Source: Elymus sibiricus (taxonomy: Eukaryota > Streptophyta > Magnoliopsida > Poales > Poaceae). Taken from it: a DNA stretch of 64,000 nucleotides. The DNA lies in NCBI GenBank assembly GCA_039707655.1, contig CM077665.1, positions 307,334,486-307,398,485 of the forward strand. Reading direction: 5' to 3'. The first letter of the stretch is position 1, and each line of letters opens with the position of its first letter. Of this stretch, positions 23,356 through 34,291 are shown piece after piece. The notes beneath the pieces are model-generated. The model was not told where the DNA came from and made no database searches. It saw only the letters and a program-made list of their open reading frames with translations. A program made the position numbers and the translations under genes.

Positions 23356-24118
23356 TCACATGAAAGTAAAGAATTGAAACACAATGGGAGCATCATGAAG
23401 CATATGACAAGCACATTTAATCCTAACCCACTTCCTATGCACAGAAATTTTGTGATCAAACAATTTATGGGAGCAAGAATCAACTAGCACATGAAAGGCA
23501 AAACAAGCATAATTTCGAAACTTTGAACACATAGGGAGGAAACTTGATATTATTGCAATTCCTACATGCATATGTTACCCCCTCACAATAATTTTTAGTA
23601 GCATCATGAAGGAATTCCACAATATAACTATCACATAAAGCATTCTTTTCATGATCTGCAAGCATAGAAGATTTATTACTCTTCACATACGCAAATTCCA
23701 TTTCATTGATGGTAGTGGGAGCAAACTCAACAAAATAACTATCGTGTGACACTTGATTGTCATAACCAAATTGAAAATTTAAATCATGATGACATGTTTC
23801 ATGGTTATTATTACTAATTATAGCATACGTGTCATCACCACAATCATCATAATAAATTTGCTCATCAAAACTTGGGGGACAACAAATATCATCTTCATCC
23901 AACATAGCATCCCCAAGCTTGTGGTCTTGCATATCGTTAGCATCATGGATAGTCAGAGAATTCATACTAACAATATTTCTATCATGCTCATCATTAGAGG
24001 AACTCACATTAAGCATTTTTATAAATTCTTCCTCTAACAATTGAGCACAATTTTCCGAATCCTTATTTTCACGAAAGACATTATAAAGACGAAGCATATG
24101 AGGCAACCTAAACTCCAT
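23356..24118 (-). CDS. H-specific ORF of unknown function
   Basis: From ATG 24118 (MEFRLPHMLRLYNVFREN) a frame of 212 codons runs to a stop at 23480. It has an acidic middle (SSSNDEHDRNIVSMN, LDEDDICCPPSFDEQIYYDD) and a Cys-rich end (YACRNCNN). A second frame to 23356 (HVLVDSCSHKLFDHKISVHR, KWVRIKCACHMLHDAP) looks like its continuation after a single-base shift near 23520-23540. I see no capsid, zinc knuckle, protease or polymerase motif and do not recognise the protein. It occupies the place where D carries gag and protease. Coding status is inferred from the length of the open frame and its position only. Confidence 0.5.
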
Positions 24119-24227
24119 TTTTTTGTATTTTTGATTTTTATGTGACATACTAAATATAATAACAAATAAAAAGAAGAACAAGTGAATGAAAATTTGTGTG
24201 AAGTTACTTGGTAGTTGATGATGATAT

Positions 24228-24245
24228 TCCCCGGCAACGCCGCCA
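24228..24245 (-). other. Primer binding site of H
   Basis: Reverse complement TGGCGGCGTTGCCGGGGA, one change from the tRNA-Asp-type site, 11 bases from the LTR at 24257. Confidence 0.85.
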
Positions 24246-24256
24246 GAAATCCTTCC

Positions 24257-25831
24257 TGATACTTGAGATATGCGTTGGGTTTTCCGTGAAGAGGAACGGG
24301 TAATTGCAGCACAAAGCGGATAAGTATTTCCCTCAGTTATGAAACCAAGGTTTATCGAACCAATAGGAATATCAATCCTCAACCGTCTTCAGCGGCTGCA
24401 CACAAATGAACAAACGATTTGCACCCAACGCTGGCAACAGGGTTGTCAATCCCCTTGATCTCGTTATTTGCAAGCAACTGAGTTGTGTAGATAATTGTTG
24501 ATAAATATAAAATGCAAAACAAAATAAAAGATAAATAAAGGCAGCAAGGTAATAATAGCATTTGCGAATATATAAGTGAATAGACCCGGGGGCCATAGTG
24601 TTCTCTAGTGGCACCTCTCATGTAGGCAGCATACGGTGGGTAAACAAATTACTGTTGGGCAATTGATAGAAAAGCGGATAGTTATGCGATGTGCACGGCA
24701 ATGATCATGTATATATAGGCATCACGTCCATAAGCAAATAGGCCAACTCCTGCCTGCACCTACTACTATTACTCCATTCATCGACCGCTATCCAGCATGC
24801 ATCTAGAGTATTAAGTAAAACAGAGTAATGCTTGGAGAACGATGACATGATGTAGACAAAGTAAACTCAAACAATATGAATGAACCCCATCGTTTTATCC
24901 TTAGTAGCAATAACACAAAGACGCATCTTGTCCCCTACTTTGTCACTTGGATATAGAAACTCGCCAAGTTGAACCTACCACAACACACCACTCCCACCGA
25001 TGAAATATCAATCTACTTGGCCAAAGTATATCAATAGACCGGAGAACATTACGAAGCTATAATGATCATGCACATAACATATAATATAATTCATAGGCAT
25101 CTCAAATACTTTTCATGAATAATCTGAACATAAACCTACAATTCATCGGATCCCAACAAACACACTTCACAATAGGATTACATCGGATAGATCAAAGCGA
25201 AGATGTGATGACCATTGTATTGAAGATCATAAGAGAGAGAGATTGCCATCTAGGTACTAGCTATGGACCCGTAGGTCTGTGGTGAACTACTCACACATCA
25301 TCATGAGGGCAGCAAGGTTGATGAAGAGGCCCTCCGTGATCGATACCCCCTCCGGCAGGGTGCCAGAACAGAGCTCCAGATGGCCTCGCGATGGAACAGA
25401 GACTTGCGGCGGCAAAAAAAGGGTTTCGGGACTGCTTCTGAGGTTTTCATGATATTGGAGAATTTATAGGCCGAAGAGGGACATCGGGAGGTGCCCGAGG
25501 GGGCACCACATATCAGGGCGCGCCCCCCAGGGTGCGCCCTGATGTGTGGCGGGGCCCTCGTGTGCCTCCCGGCTTCCTTTCGAAGCTTCTGTTCTTCATA
25601 TAGTCCAGAAAAAATCATCAAAAAGTTTTGTGGCAATTGGCCTTTGTTTGGTACAGTAAACCTGCAAAGGCAAAAGCACATAGAAAACAGCAACTGGCAC
25701 TGGGCACTGGGTCAATAGGTTAGTGCTCAAAAATATTATAAATTGGTAAATAATGACCCAAAAAGTATCCTAGAATGATAATATATCAGCATGGAACAAT
25801 CAAACATTATAGATACGTTGGAGACGTATCA
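24257..25831 (-). repeat. 5' LTR of H
   Basis: 1575 bp, partner of 18938-20513. Plus strand TGATACTTGAGATATGCG to GGAGACGTATCA. The hairpin is at 25498-25557. The near-identical length of the pair supports a single insertion event. Confidence 0.92.
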
Positions 25832-26187
25832 CTCCCCTATTTTTTTCTCCGAAGATGTGATTTTATAGGACTGGAATTAGGGTCAGAGGAGCCTCGAGGG
25901 CCCCACATGCCATCATGCGCGGCCTAGGGGCGCACCCTGATGTGTGGTGGCCCCCTGGCACACGCCCTCCGGCAGTTCTTTGCTCCATAATTCATCATAA
26001 ATCCCAAAAATAATTCACAAAAAGTTTTGTCAAATTCCGAGAACTTTTATTTCTGCACAAAAATAACACCAAGGTAGTTCTGCTGAAAACAGCGTCAGTC
26101 CGGGTTAGTTTCATTCAAATCATGCAAATTAGAGGTCAAAACCAGAGCAAAAGTGTTTGGAAAAGTAGATACGTTAGAGACGTATCA

Positions 26188-27130
26188 CTTAGCCACGAGC
26201 ACAGCGAGGCCCTTGCACTAGACGTCTTTGTTCTTGGCCTTGGCGGTGTCGAGGACCGTGTGTGAATCGTTGTGGGTGAAGAGGCGGCCCTCCTCAGCCT
26301 TGGCACACCAGTCGGCGAGGTCGAAGAATTGGCGACGGAATGGAGCTTGTCGTTAATGGCAAGCTTCTCATGCATCTTGACATCCATGACACCCGCAGAG
26401 AACGCGGAGATGATTGTAGCGTCAGAAGCACGCGAGATCTTGTTGCGCACCTGGGTGAAGCGCTGGATGTAATTGCGAAGAGTTTCGTCAAGCTGCTGGT
26501 GCACAACATGCAAGTCGTTGAAGGTGAGCAAAAGCTCATATGTGCCCTTGAAGTTGGAGACGAACTACGTGCACAACTCGGACCACGAGGAAATGGAACT
26601 CTCAGGGAGGTTCAACAGCCACGAGCATGCCGCATCCTTCAGGGCCATGGGGAACCAGTTGGCCATGACCTTGTCATCGCCGCCAACGGCTTCGATGCTG
26701 ATGGCATAGAGCTCCAAGAACTCCGCGGTGTTGGGGGAGCCATCATAGCGAGAAGGCAGCCCCGGCTTGAAAGGCGTTGGCCACACCACGCGGCGTAGCT
26801 TCGGAGTGAAGGCTCAGCAACCCCCGCTGCTGGACGGGGCACCGCCAGCGAGAGCGGCGCGGTTCTGGTGCCCGGCCGCAGCGACGTCATGGAGGGTGTA
26901 GTTCTACCACTCCCGCTGCATCTCAAGGATGACACACGCGTCCGGGGGCGCGTGACGGATGATTTGGCAGCTCGGGTCTGCCTGGGGTGGGGAAGAAGCT
27001 CCGTGGGATGGCTATAGAGCGCGTGCACCACGACGATGCCCTCCGCCCTCATCGGGTGGAGTAGGAGGAGGAGGCATGTCCTGCCCTGCTCTCGCGCCTT
27101 GCGGCGGGGGAGGAGGAGGCTTGTTCCGCC
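26188..27130 (-). pseudogene. Gypsy gag fragment (minus strand)
   Basis: GC-rich block, different in base composition from its neighbours. Minus-strand frame 26565-26789 reads PFKPGLPSRYDGSPNTAEFL and CSWLLNLPESSISSWSELCT. After TAG at 26565-26567 it continues in the same frame through LTFNDLHVVHQQLDETLRNY and IQRFTQVRNKISRASD to about 26190. This is a retrotransposon gag capsid domain. The upstream part (26790-27050) is in another frame and rich in Arg, Ser and Pro. No LTR or primer site adjoins it. Its left edge is the A insertion point and its right edge meets copia sequence on the opposite strand. Confidence 0.75.
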
Positions 27131-27138
27131 TGTCTTTG

Positions 27139-29817
27139 TCAGATATTTGCACTAAAGTTATTAATAATGTTTGCCACGATAATGAGTCTAATATTTGGCA
27201 TTCGCGACTTTGTCATATTAACTTTGGTTGCATGACACGGCTAGCCAATATGAGTTTAATTCCGAAATTCACTACTCTCAAGGGCTCCAAGTGCCAAGTG
27301 TGTGTGCAAGCTAAGCAACCTCGCAAGTCTCATAAGTCTTCAGAGGCGAGAGACTTGGCGCCATTAGAGCTTATACATTCTGATCTTTGTGAGATGAATG
27401 GCGTGTTGACAAAAGGTGGAAAGAAATATTTCATGACGTTGATTGATGACTCCACTAGATATTGTTATGTGTATCTGAAATCAAAAGATGAGGCTTTAAA
27501 CTTCTTCGAAAACTATAAAGCTGAAGCAGAGAACCAACTTGATCGAAAAATTAAACGGCTTAGGTCTGATCATGGTGGAGAGTATTTTTCCAATGAATTT
27601 GATTCATTTTGTGCGGAACATGGTATAATTCATGAGAGGACGCCTCCCTACTCACCTCAGTCAAATGGGGTGGCCGAAAGAAAGAACCGAACTCTAACTG
27701 ATTTGGTTAACGCCATGTTAGACACATCGGGTCTCTCCAAGGCATGGTGGGGGGAGGCGCTAATGACTGCATGTCATGTCCTAAACCGAGTTCCCACAAA
27801 GCATAAAACCATTACTCCATTTGAGGAATGGGAAAGGAAAAGGCTGAAACTCTCTTATCTACGTACTTGGGGTTGTTTGGCAAAAGTCAATATACCAATT
27901 CCCAAGAAGCGCAAGCTTGGACCAAAAACCGTGGATTGTGTTCTCCTGGGCTATGCTTTTTATAGCATTGGCTATAGATTTTGGATAATAAAATCTGAGG
28001 TACCCGACATGCATGTTGGTACGATTATGGAGTCGAATGATGCGACTTTCTTTGAGGACATATTTCCAATGAAGGATATGTCTAACTCATCAAATCAGGA
28101 GATACATACTCTATCTACTCAGGAATTTTCTGTAATTCCTGAACCCACCATTGCGATGGAACACGTTGAGAATCCCGAGGAGGATGACAATGAAACTCCT
28201 GTAAGGAGTAAGAGACAAAGGAATGCAAAGTCCTTTAGTGATGATTTCATTGTGTACCTCGTGGATGACACACCCATGACTCTTTCAGAAGCCTATGCAT
28301 ATTCTGATGCTGACTACTGGAAGAAAGCTGTCCGTAGCGAGATGATTTCCATCTTAGCTAATGGAACCCGGGAAGTCACTAATTGTCCTTATGGGTGCAA
28401 ACCTGTGGGATGTAAGTGGGTGTTCAAGAAAAAGCTTAGACCTGATAGTACAATTGAAAAGTACAAGGCACGGCTTGTGGCCAAGGGTTATACCCAGAAA
28501 GAAGGTGAAGACTTCTTTGATACTTACTCACGTGTGGCTAGACTGACCACTATTCGCGTGCTACTATCATTGGCTGCCTCACACGGTCTTCTCGTTCATC
28601 AATTGGACGTTAAGATGGCTTTCCTCAATGGAGAGTTGGATGAGGAAATTTACATGGATCAGCCCAATTGTTTTGTAGTACCTGGTCATGAAGGAAAGGT
28701 GTGCAAGTTATTGAAGTCTTTATATGGCCTTAAACAAGCTCCTAAGTAGTGGCATGATAAGTTTGAAAGAACTTTAACTGCTGCAGGCTTTGTTGTAAAT
28801 GAAGCTGACAAGTGTGTATACTATCGCCTTGGTGGGGGCGAAGGAGTTATTCTCTATCTGTATGTCGATGACATACTGATCTTTGGAACCAACCTTGATT
28901 TAATCAAGGAGATTAAGGATTTCTTATCTCGTTGTTTTAATACGAAGGATCTAGGAGTAGCTGATGTTATTCTGGACATCAAGCTGCTGAGAGATGCGAA
29001 TGGTGGAATTACACTGCTTCAATCTCACTATGTGGAAAAGGTCTTGAGTCGTTTTGGGTATAGCGACTGCAAGCCTTCTCCAACTCCATATGATGCTAGT
29101 GTGTTGCTTTGAAAGAATCGACGGATTGCTAGAGATCAACTAAGATAATCTCAGAGTATTGGCTCGCTTATGTACTTGGCGAGTGCCACGAGGCCTGACA
29201 TCTCGTTTGCTGTGAGCAAACTAAGCCGGTTTGTATCAAACCCGGGAGATGATCATTGGAATGCGCTTGAGAGAGTTTTGCGCTATTTTAAAGGCACTGC
29301 GAGCTATGGGATTCACTATACAGGGTACCGGAGGGTACTGCGGGGCTATAGTGACTCAAACTGGATATCTGATGCAGTAGAGATTAAGGCCACAAGTGGT
29401 TATGTTTTTACACTTGGTGGTGGCGTTGTCTCCTGGAAGTCTTGTAAGCAGACCATCTTAACGAGGTTAACTATGGAAGCAGAACTCACAGCATTAGACA
29501 CGGCCACTATTGAAGCAAAGTGGCTTTGTCAGCTCTTGATGGACTTACCTGTGGTTGAAAAACCAATACCCGCTATCCTGATGAACTGTGATAATCAAAC
29601 TGTGATCATAAAGATAAACAGTTCTAAGGATAATATGAAGTCCTCAAGGCATCTGAAGAGGAGATTAAAATATGTCAGAAAAATGAAGAACTCCGGAGTT
29701 ATTGCGTTGGATTATATCCAAACATCTAAAAACTTGGCAGATCCCTTCACAAAGGGTTTATCACGTAATGTGATAGAAAATGCATCATTAGAGATGGGTT
29801 TGAGACGCACCGTATGA
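27139..29817 (+). pseudogene. Copia pol: integrase, reverse transcriptase, RNase H
   Basis: One continuous plus-strand frame. It begins inside the integrase: zinc-binding HHCC region (WHSRLCHINF, CQVCVQAKQP), then the catalytic core (LIHSDLCEMNG, LRSDHGGEYF, NGVAERKNRT). RT follows (KYKARLVAKGYTQKEGEDFF, QLDVKMAFLNGELDEEIYM, active site YLYVDDILIFG) and RNase H (SDSNWISD, EAELTALDTATIEAKWL, LADPFTKGLS). The order integrase before RT is diagnostic of Ty1/copia. Gag and protease are missing. In-frame stops are TAG 28747-28749, TGA 29110-29112 and TAA 29146-29148; the first two fit CAG and CGA ancestors. The open frame extends left into the GC-rich block only by chance. Confidence 0.9.
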
Positions 29818-29883
29818 GTTGTCCATAGTGGTAACCCACTCTATGTGATCGGAGATCCCGGGAAGTAGAAGTGGGAGACAAGC

Positions 29884-30343
29884 TGTTGGACATCTGGAAG
29901 GAGAGTATCCCTATATTTGATATCCCACTCCGCGAAGATGCAATACTCTCATAATCTGCATGGCAGGATGATACTTATCTTAATGTGTTCCAAGTGGCTT
30001 ATTTGGGTAAGCAGAGATGTTGTCCTGCAGAGCATCTCCTGAGGAACACACCTATATGAATTTGACTGTTAAACGTCGCAGTCTGTGAGAATTGGGTGTT
30101 CTCTAATAAATTTATGAAAGGCCCTGGAGAATGACGTATACGCTCCACCCGCGGGGAAGCCTTGCGGCAGTCCAGTATCGGTCAAGGATTTGTGTGAAAC
30201 TAGTCTCACAGAAAGCTTGTAGTTCAAGGCATAATCCACTATTCAAGTTGTGTACTAGTTGTTGAGTATAATGATTAGTTAGGAAATATGAGATAGACGA
30301 GGATTTGTCATGCCTTGTCTTGTATTCCAAGTTGATCATGTAC

Positions 30344-30438
<95 letters not shown>

Positions 30439-30834
30439 CACGAGGCTCAAGCAGATCACTTTATTATCACTAAGAGCAATGCTCATAGTTAAAATTAATT
30501 ATCACATGAATATATATCAGATTGAACTAAATAGTTAAAATATGAAACCCTATGATGATATTCAGTACGTAAAAAGGGAGCCTTTTTTCAAATTACTGTT
30601 CACCAGTGATACTGTTTTGGACGTAATTACTGTTAATAACGTGTGCCTGTTTTGCAAGAAAAATATTGTTCACCAGGAAGGAGGGGTAATGTTCATACAT
30701 GCATATTGTTCACTGTTGCCATGTAAATGAACAGTGAAGTGAGGAAAAAACTCAAAAAAGGAAAAAAATTGAAAGCCTCCTGCTTTAGTATTGTTACTCG
30801 ATTCCACCAATATCCCTATCTATTCCCTTCAACA
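29884..30834 (+). repeat. Copia LTR flanked by internal sequence on both sides
   Basis: Begins TGTTGGACATCTGG just after a purine-rich run (GAAGTAGAAGTGGGAGACAAG) 66 bases beyond the pol stop, and ends CCCTTCAACA before TGGTATGAGCC. TGTTG...CAACA forms the terminal inverted repeat. About 951 bp including the TC/TA microsatellite. The left side is a 3' internal end (polypurine tract) and the right side is a 5' internal start (primer-site-like), as in a tandem array. The call rests on the ends; no second copy is in the window. Confidence 0.7.
30345..30435. repeat. (TC)n(TA)n compound microsatellite
   Basis: About 20 bases of TC followed by about 70 bases of TA, inside the copia LTR. Replication slippage makes such tracts highly variable in length. 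Confidence 0.97.
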
Positions 30835-30983
30835 TGGTATGAGCCTAACCGGTCCAAACCCTAGCCGCCGCCCGTCGCTTCCGCCCCGCGCTCCGCCCCC
30901 GGGGCGGTCGGTCTCCATGACCGTAGCCGGGGGCAGCACCGTCCGTACCTAGGGTTCGTCCGTCGGTCGTGTTGACTGGCTGC
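30835..30983 (+). other. Copia primer-site-like motif and leader, cut by D
   Basis: TGGTATGAGCC directly after the LTR end resembles the initiator-Met-type primer site TGGTATCAGAGC with two bases missing. A GC-rich leader with CCCTAGCCGCCGCCC follows, as at the start of many grass copia gag regions. Element D begins at 30984, so the rest is not visible. The five bases before D are GCTGC. Confidence 0.55.
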
Positions 30984-33900
30984 TGATACGTCTCCAACGT
31001 ATCTATAATTTTTTATTGTTCCATGCTGACATATTTTTGGTTATTTATTTACCAATTTATAATATTTTTTGAGCACTAACCTATTGACCCAGTGCCAGTT
31101 CATGTTTTCTGCGTGTTTTTGCCTTTTCCGAGTTACAATACTAAACGGAGTCCAATTGCAACGAAACTTATTGGTGATTTTTTCTTGACCAATACAAGAC
31201 CTAGAAGGTTCGGAGGAGAGCCAGGAGAGGCACCAAGGTCCCACCACATATCCAACCGCGCCCCCTAGGGGGGGCGCGGCCTGATGACCCACATAGGGGA
31301 TCAATCGTAGTCCTTTCGATAAGTAAGAGTGTCGAACCCAACAAGGAGCAGAAGGAAATGACAAGCAGTTTTCAGCAAGGTAATCTCTGCAAGCACTGAA
31401 ATCGTAGGTAACAGATAGTTTGATAGCAAGGTAATTTGTAACGAGCAAGTAACGGTAACTGTAAACAAGGTGCAGCAAGGTAGCCCAATCCTTTTGAGGC
31501 AAAGGACAGGCCAGAACAATCACTAGTAATAGGCAAAGTGTTCTTGAGGATACACGTGAATTTTGTCTAGTCACTTTTATCATGTTGGTTTGATTCGTGT
31601 TCGCTACTTTGATAATTTGATATGTGGGTGGACCGGTGCTAAGGTGTTGTTCTTACTTGAACTAACAACCTACTTATGATTAACCCCCTCACAAGCATCC
31701 GCAACTACGAGAAAAGTATTAAGACAAAGTCTAACCATAGCATTAAACATGTGGATCCAAATCAACCCCTTACGAAGTAGCGCATAAACTAGGGTTTAAG
31801 CTTCTATCACTCTAGCAACCCATCATCTAATAACTACTCCACAATGCATTCCCTTAGACCCATGAATGGTGAAGTGTCATGTAGTCGACGTTCACATGAC
31901 ACCACTAAGGGAATCACAACATACATATCATCAACATATCGAACACATATCAAATTCACATGATTGCTCGCAACATGACTTCTCCCGTGACCTCAAGAAC
32001 AAAGGTAACTACTCACAAATAATAAACATGCTCAAGATCAGAGGAGTAATGAATAGCATAATGGATCTGAACATATAATCTTCCACGAAATAAACCATAT
32101 AGTAATCAACTACTCAAGGTAATCAACACTACTAGTCACCCACAGGTACCAATCGAAGGTTCCGGTACAAAGATTGAACACAAGAGATGAACTAGGGTTT
32201 GAGAGGAGATGGTGATGTTGAAGATGTTGATGAAGATTGGCCTCCCAGAGATGAGAGGGGTGTTGGTGATGACAATAGCTTCGATTTCCCCCTCCGGGAG
32301 GGAAGTTCCCCCGGCGGAATCGCTCCGCCGGAGGGCAAAAGTGCTCCTGCCCATGTTCCGCCTCGAGGCGGTGGCGCTTCATCCCGAAAGTCCTCCTCCT
32401 AATTTTTTTAGGTTTTTTGGGAATTTATACCAGAAGATGGGCACCGGAAGCGGGCCAGGCTGGGCACAACCCATCAGGGCACGCCGAGGGGGGGCCTGGC
32501 GCGCCCTGGTGGGTTGTGCCCACCTGGGGGCCTTCCTCCGGTAGTTTTCAGCTCCAGTAATTTTTATTAAATAGAAAAATAATCTCCGTAAATTTTCAGC
32601 TTCATTGGAGTTGTGCAGAATAGGTATCTCTGACGTCCTTTTCTTGGGTCCAGAATTCCAGCTGCCGGTATTTTCCCTCTTTGTGTAAACCTTGCATATT
32701 ATGAGAGAAAAGGCATTAGAATCACTCCCCAAAGCATTATTATTCAACAAAACAAAGTAAATATCAGTAGGAAATCATGATGCAAAATGGACGTATCACG
32801 GCCAGATATGTGGTGGGCCCTTGGAGCGCCTCCTGACGTCGTTCTTTGGCCTATAAATTCACAAATACCCTAGAAACACGAGAAGCGCTCCCGAAACACT
32901 TTTTCTGCCGCCGCAAGTCTCTGTTCCGACGGGAGGCCATCTACACCTCCGTTCCGGCACCCTGCCGGAGGGGAGATCGATCACGGAGGGCCTCTTCCTC
33001 AACCTTGCTGCCCTCACCATGATGTGTGAGTAGTTCACCACAGACCTACGGGTCCGTAGGTAGTACCTAGATGGCAATCTCTCTCTCTCTTGATCTTCAA
33101 TACAATGTTCATCACATCTTTGCCTTGATCTATCCGATGTAATCCCTTTGTATGGTGTGTTTGTTGGGATCCGATGAATTGTGAGTTTATGTTCAGATTA
33201 TTCATGAAAAGTATTTGAGTTAGACCTGATTACTATGATTCTTATTTGCATGAACATCATAGCTTCGTAATGCTCTCTGATCTATTGAGATAGTTTGGCC
33301 AACTAGATTGATATTTCTTCGGTGGGAGCGGTGCGTTGTAGTATGTTCAACCTGACGAGTTTCTATATCCCAGTGATAGAAGGGGACAAGTTGCGTCTTT
33401 GTGTTGTTGCTACTAAGGATAAAATGATGGGGTTTACTTACATTAGTTGAGTACTCTTTTTCTACATCATGTCATCGTTCTCCAAGCATTACTCCGTTTG
33501 TCATGAACTTAATACATAGAGAGGCAATCATAGAAGCGCTCTTGAAGTGGAGTAATAGTAGTAGGTGCAGGCAGGAGTCGCCCTATTTGCTTATGGACGT
33601 GATGCCTATATACACATGATCATTGCCGTGAACATCGTATAATTATTCGCTTTTCTATCAATTGCCCAACAGTAATTTGTTTACCCACCGTATGCTTTGC
33701 TTATGAGAGATGCCACTAGAGAACTCTACGGCCCCTGGGTCTATTCACTTATATATTCGCAAAAACTATCATTACCTTACTGTTATTTATTACCTTTTAT
33801 TTTATTTTGCACTTTACTATTATCGACAATTATCTACACAACTCACTTGCTTGCAAATAACGAGATCAAGGGGATTGACGACCCTCTTGCCGGCGTTGAG

Positions 33901-34067
33901 TGCAAGTTGTTTGTTCTTTTGTATGCAGCCACTGAAGACGGTTGAGGATTGGTATTCCTATTGGTTCGATAAACCTTGGTTTTATAACCGAGGGAAATAC
34001 TTACCCACTTTGTGCTGCGATTACCCGTTACTCTTCACGGAAAACCAAACGCGGATCACGAGTATCA
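30984..34067 (+). repeat. 5' LTR of D, split by solo LTR C
   Basis: Starts TGATACGTCTCCAACG and ends GGATCACGAGTATCA. Without C and its duplicated CGGCC (31282-32803) it is about 1.56 kb, matching the H LTRs in length. The first 18 bases contain the inverted repeat GATACGT / ACGTATC. C interrupts the GC-rich hairpin whose arms are near 31240-31281 and 32799-32825. Confidence 0.92.
31282..32798 (-). repeat. Solo LTR C
   Basis: 1517 bp. Plus strand TGATGACCCACATAGGGG to GGACGTATCA, flanked by target duplication CGGCC (31277-31281 and 32799-32803) with no internal region. The element strand is minus, starting TGATACGTCCATTTTGCATC. Solo LTRs arise by recombination between the two LTRs of one element. 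It carries a near-perfect 19-bp-arm hairpin, 32462-32480 with 32503-32521. It shares TGAT(A/G)ACCCACA and AGGGGATC with the A LTR end. Confidence 0.92.
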
Positions 34068-34078
34068 GGAAGGATTTC

Positions 34079-34096
34079 TGGCGCCGTTGCGGGGGA
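34079..34096 (+). other. Primer binding site of D
   Basis: TGGCGCCGTTGCGGGGGA, one change from the tRNA-Asp-type site, 11 bases after the LTR end at 34067. Confidence 0.88.
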
Positions 34097-34291
34097 ATAC
34101 CATCACCAACTATCAAGTAACTTCGCACAAAATTTCATTCACTTGTTCTTCTTTTTATTTGTTTTTATATTTAGTTTGTCTCATAAAAATCAAAAATACA
34201 AAAATATTTACCTTTGCTAGTTACTAGTTTGCTTCTAGTTTGCTTTACTTGCTAGTTTACTTGTCTTGCGTGTTTTGCTTTTGTGGTCACC

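Larger units (their letters stand above)
18938..25831 (-). mobile_element. Non-autonomous element H with substituted coding region
   Basis: 6894 bp, minus strand. Target duplication CTCCC lies at 18933-18937 and 25832-25836. LTRs 18938-20513 and 24257-25831 belong to the same family as those of B and D. The 3' non-coding region matches B and D, but there is no gag and no protease. Between primer site and 3' region lies a different frame of 212 codons. Such derivatives depend on related elements for particle proteins and polymerase. Confidence 0.92.
2560..26187 (-). mobile_element. Athila-like gypsy element A with nested B and H
   Basis: Minus-strand element: 5' LTR 17904-26187 (interrupted by H), decayed primer site 17875-17892, gag 16179-17827, B insertion 8904-16173, protease 7839-8903, a late ORF 6248-6954, polypurine tract 3954-3967 and 3' LTR 2560-3953. 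No RT, RNase H or integrase lies between protease and late ORF, so this is a non-autonomous layout. The sequence right of 26187 is CTTAG. The left LTR is not followed by that duplication but by another internal region, which shows it is part of a tandem array. Confidence 0.85.
17904..26187 (-). repeat. 5' LTR of A (A2), split by H
   Basis: Two parts, 17904-18937 and 25837-26187, interrupted by H and its duplicated CTCCC. Together they make about 1.39 kb and align along their length with 2560-3953. Plus strand TGATAACCCACAAG to GAGACGTATCA. The GC-rich hairpin is at 25898-25955. The five bases beyond are CTTAG, a candidate target duplication whose partner is not in the window. Confidence 0.9.

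Noticed and set aside
26340..26798. Plus-strand frame opposite to the gypsy gag fragment
   Set aside because: Shadow of the minus-strand gag frame, which has recognisable capsid motifs.
26959..27138. N-terminal extension of the copia frame
   Set aside because: Gly/Pro-rich translation of the antisense of the gypsy fragment; the copia homology begins near 27139.
30305..30538. Frames reading Tyr-Ile repeats
   Set aside because: Translation of the TA microsatellite; no gene.
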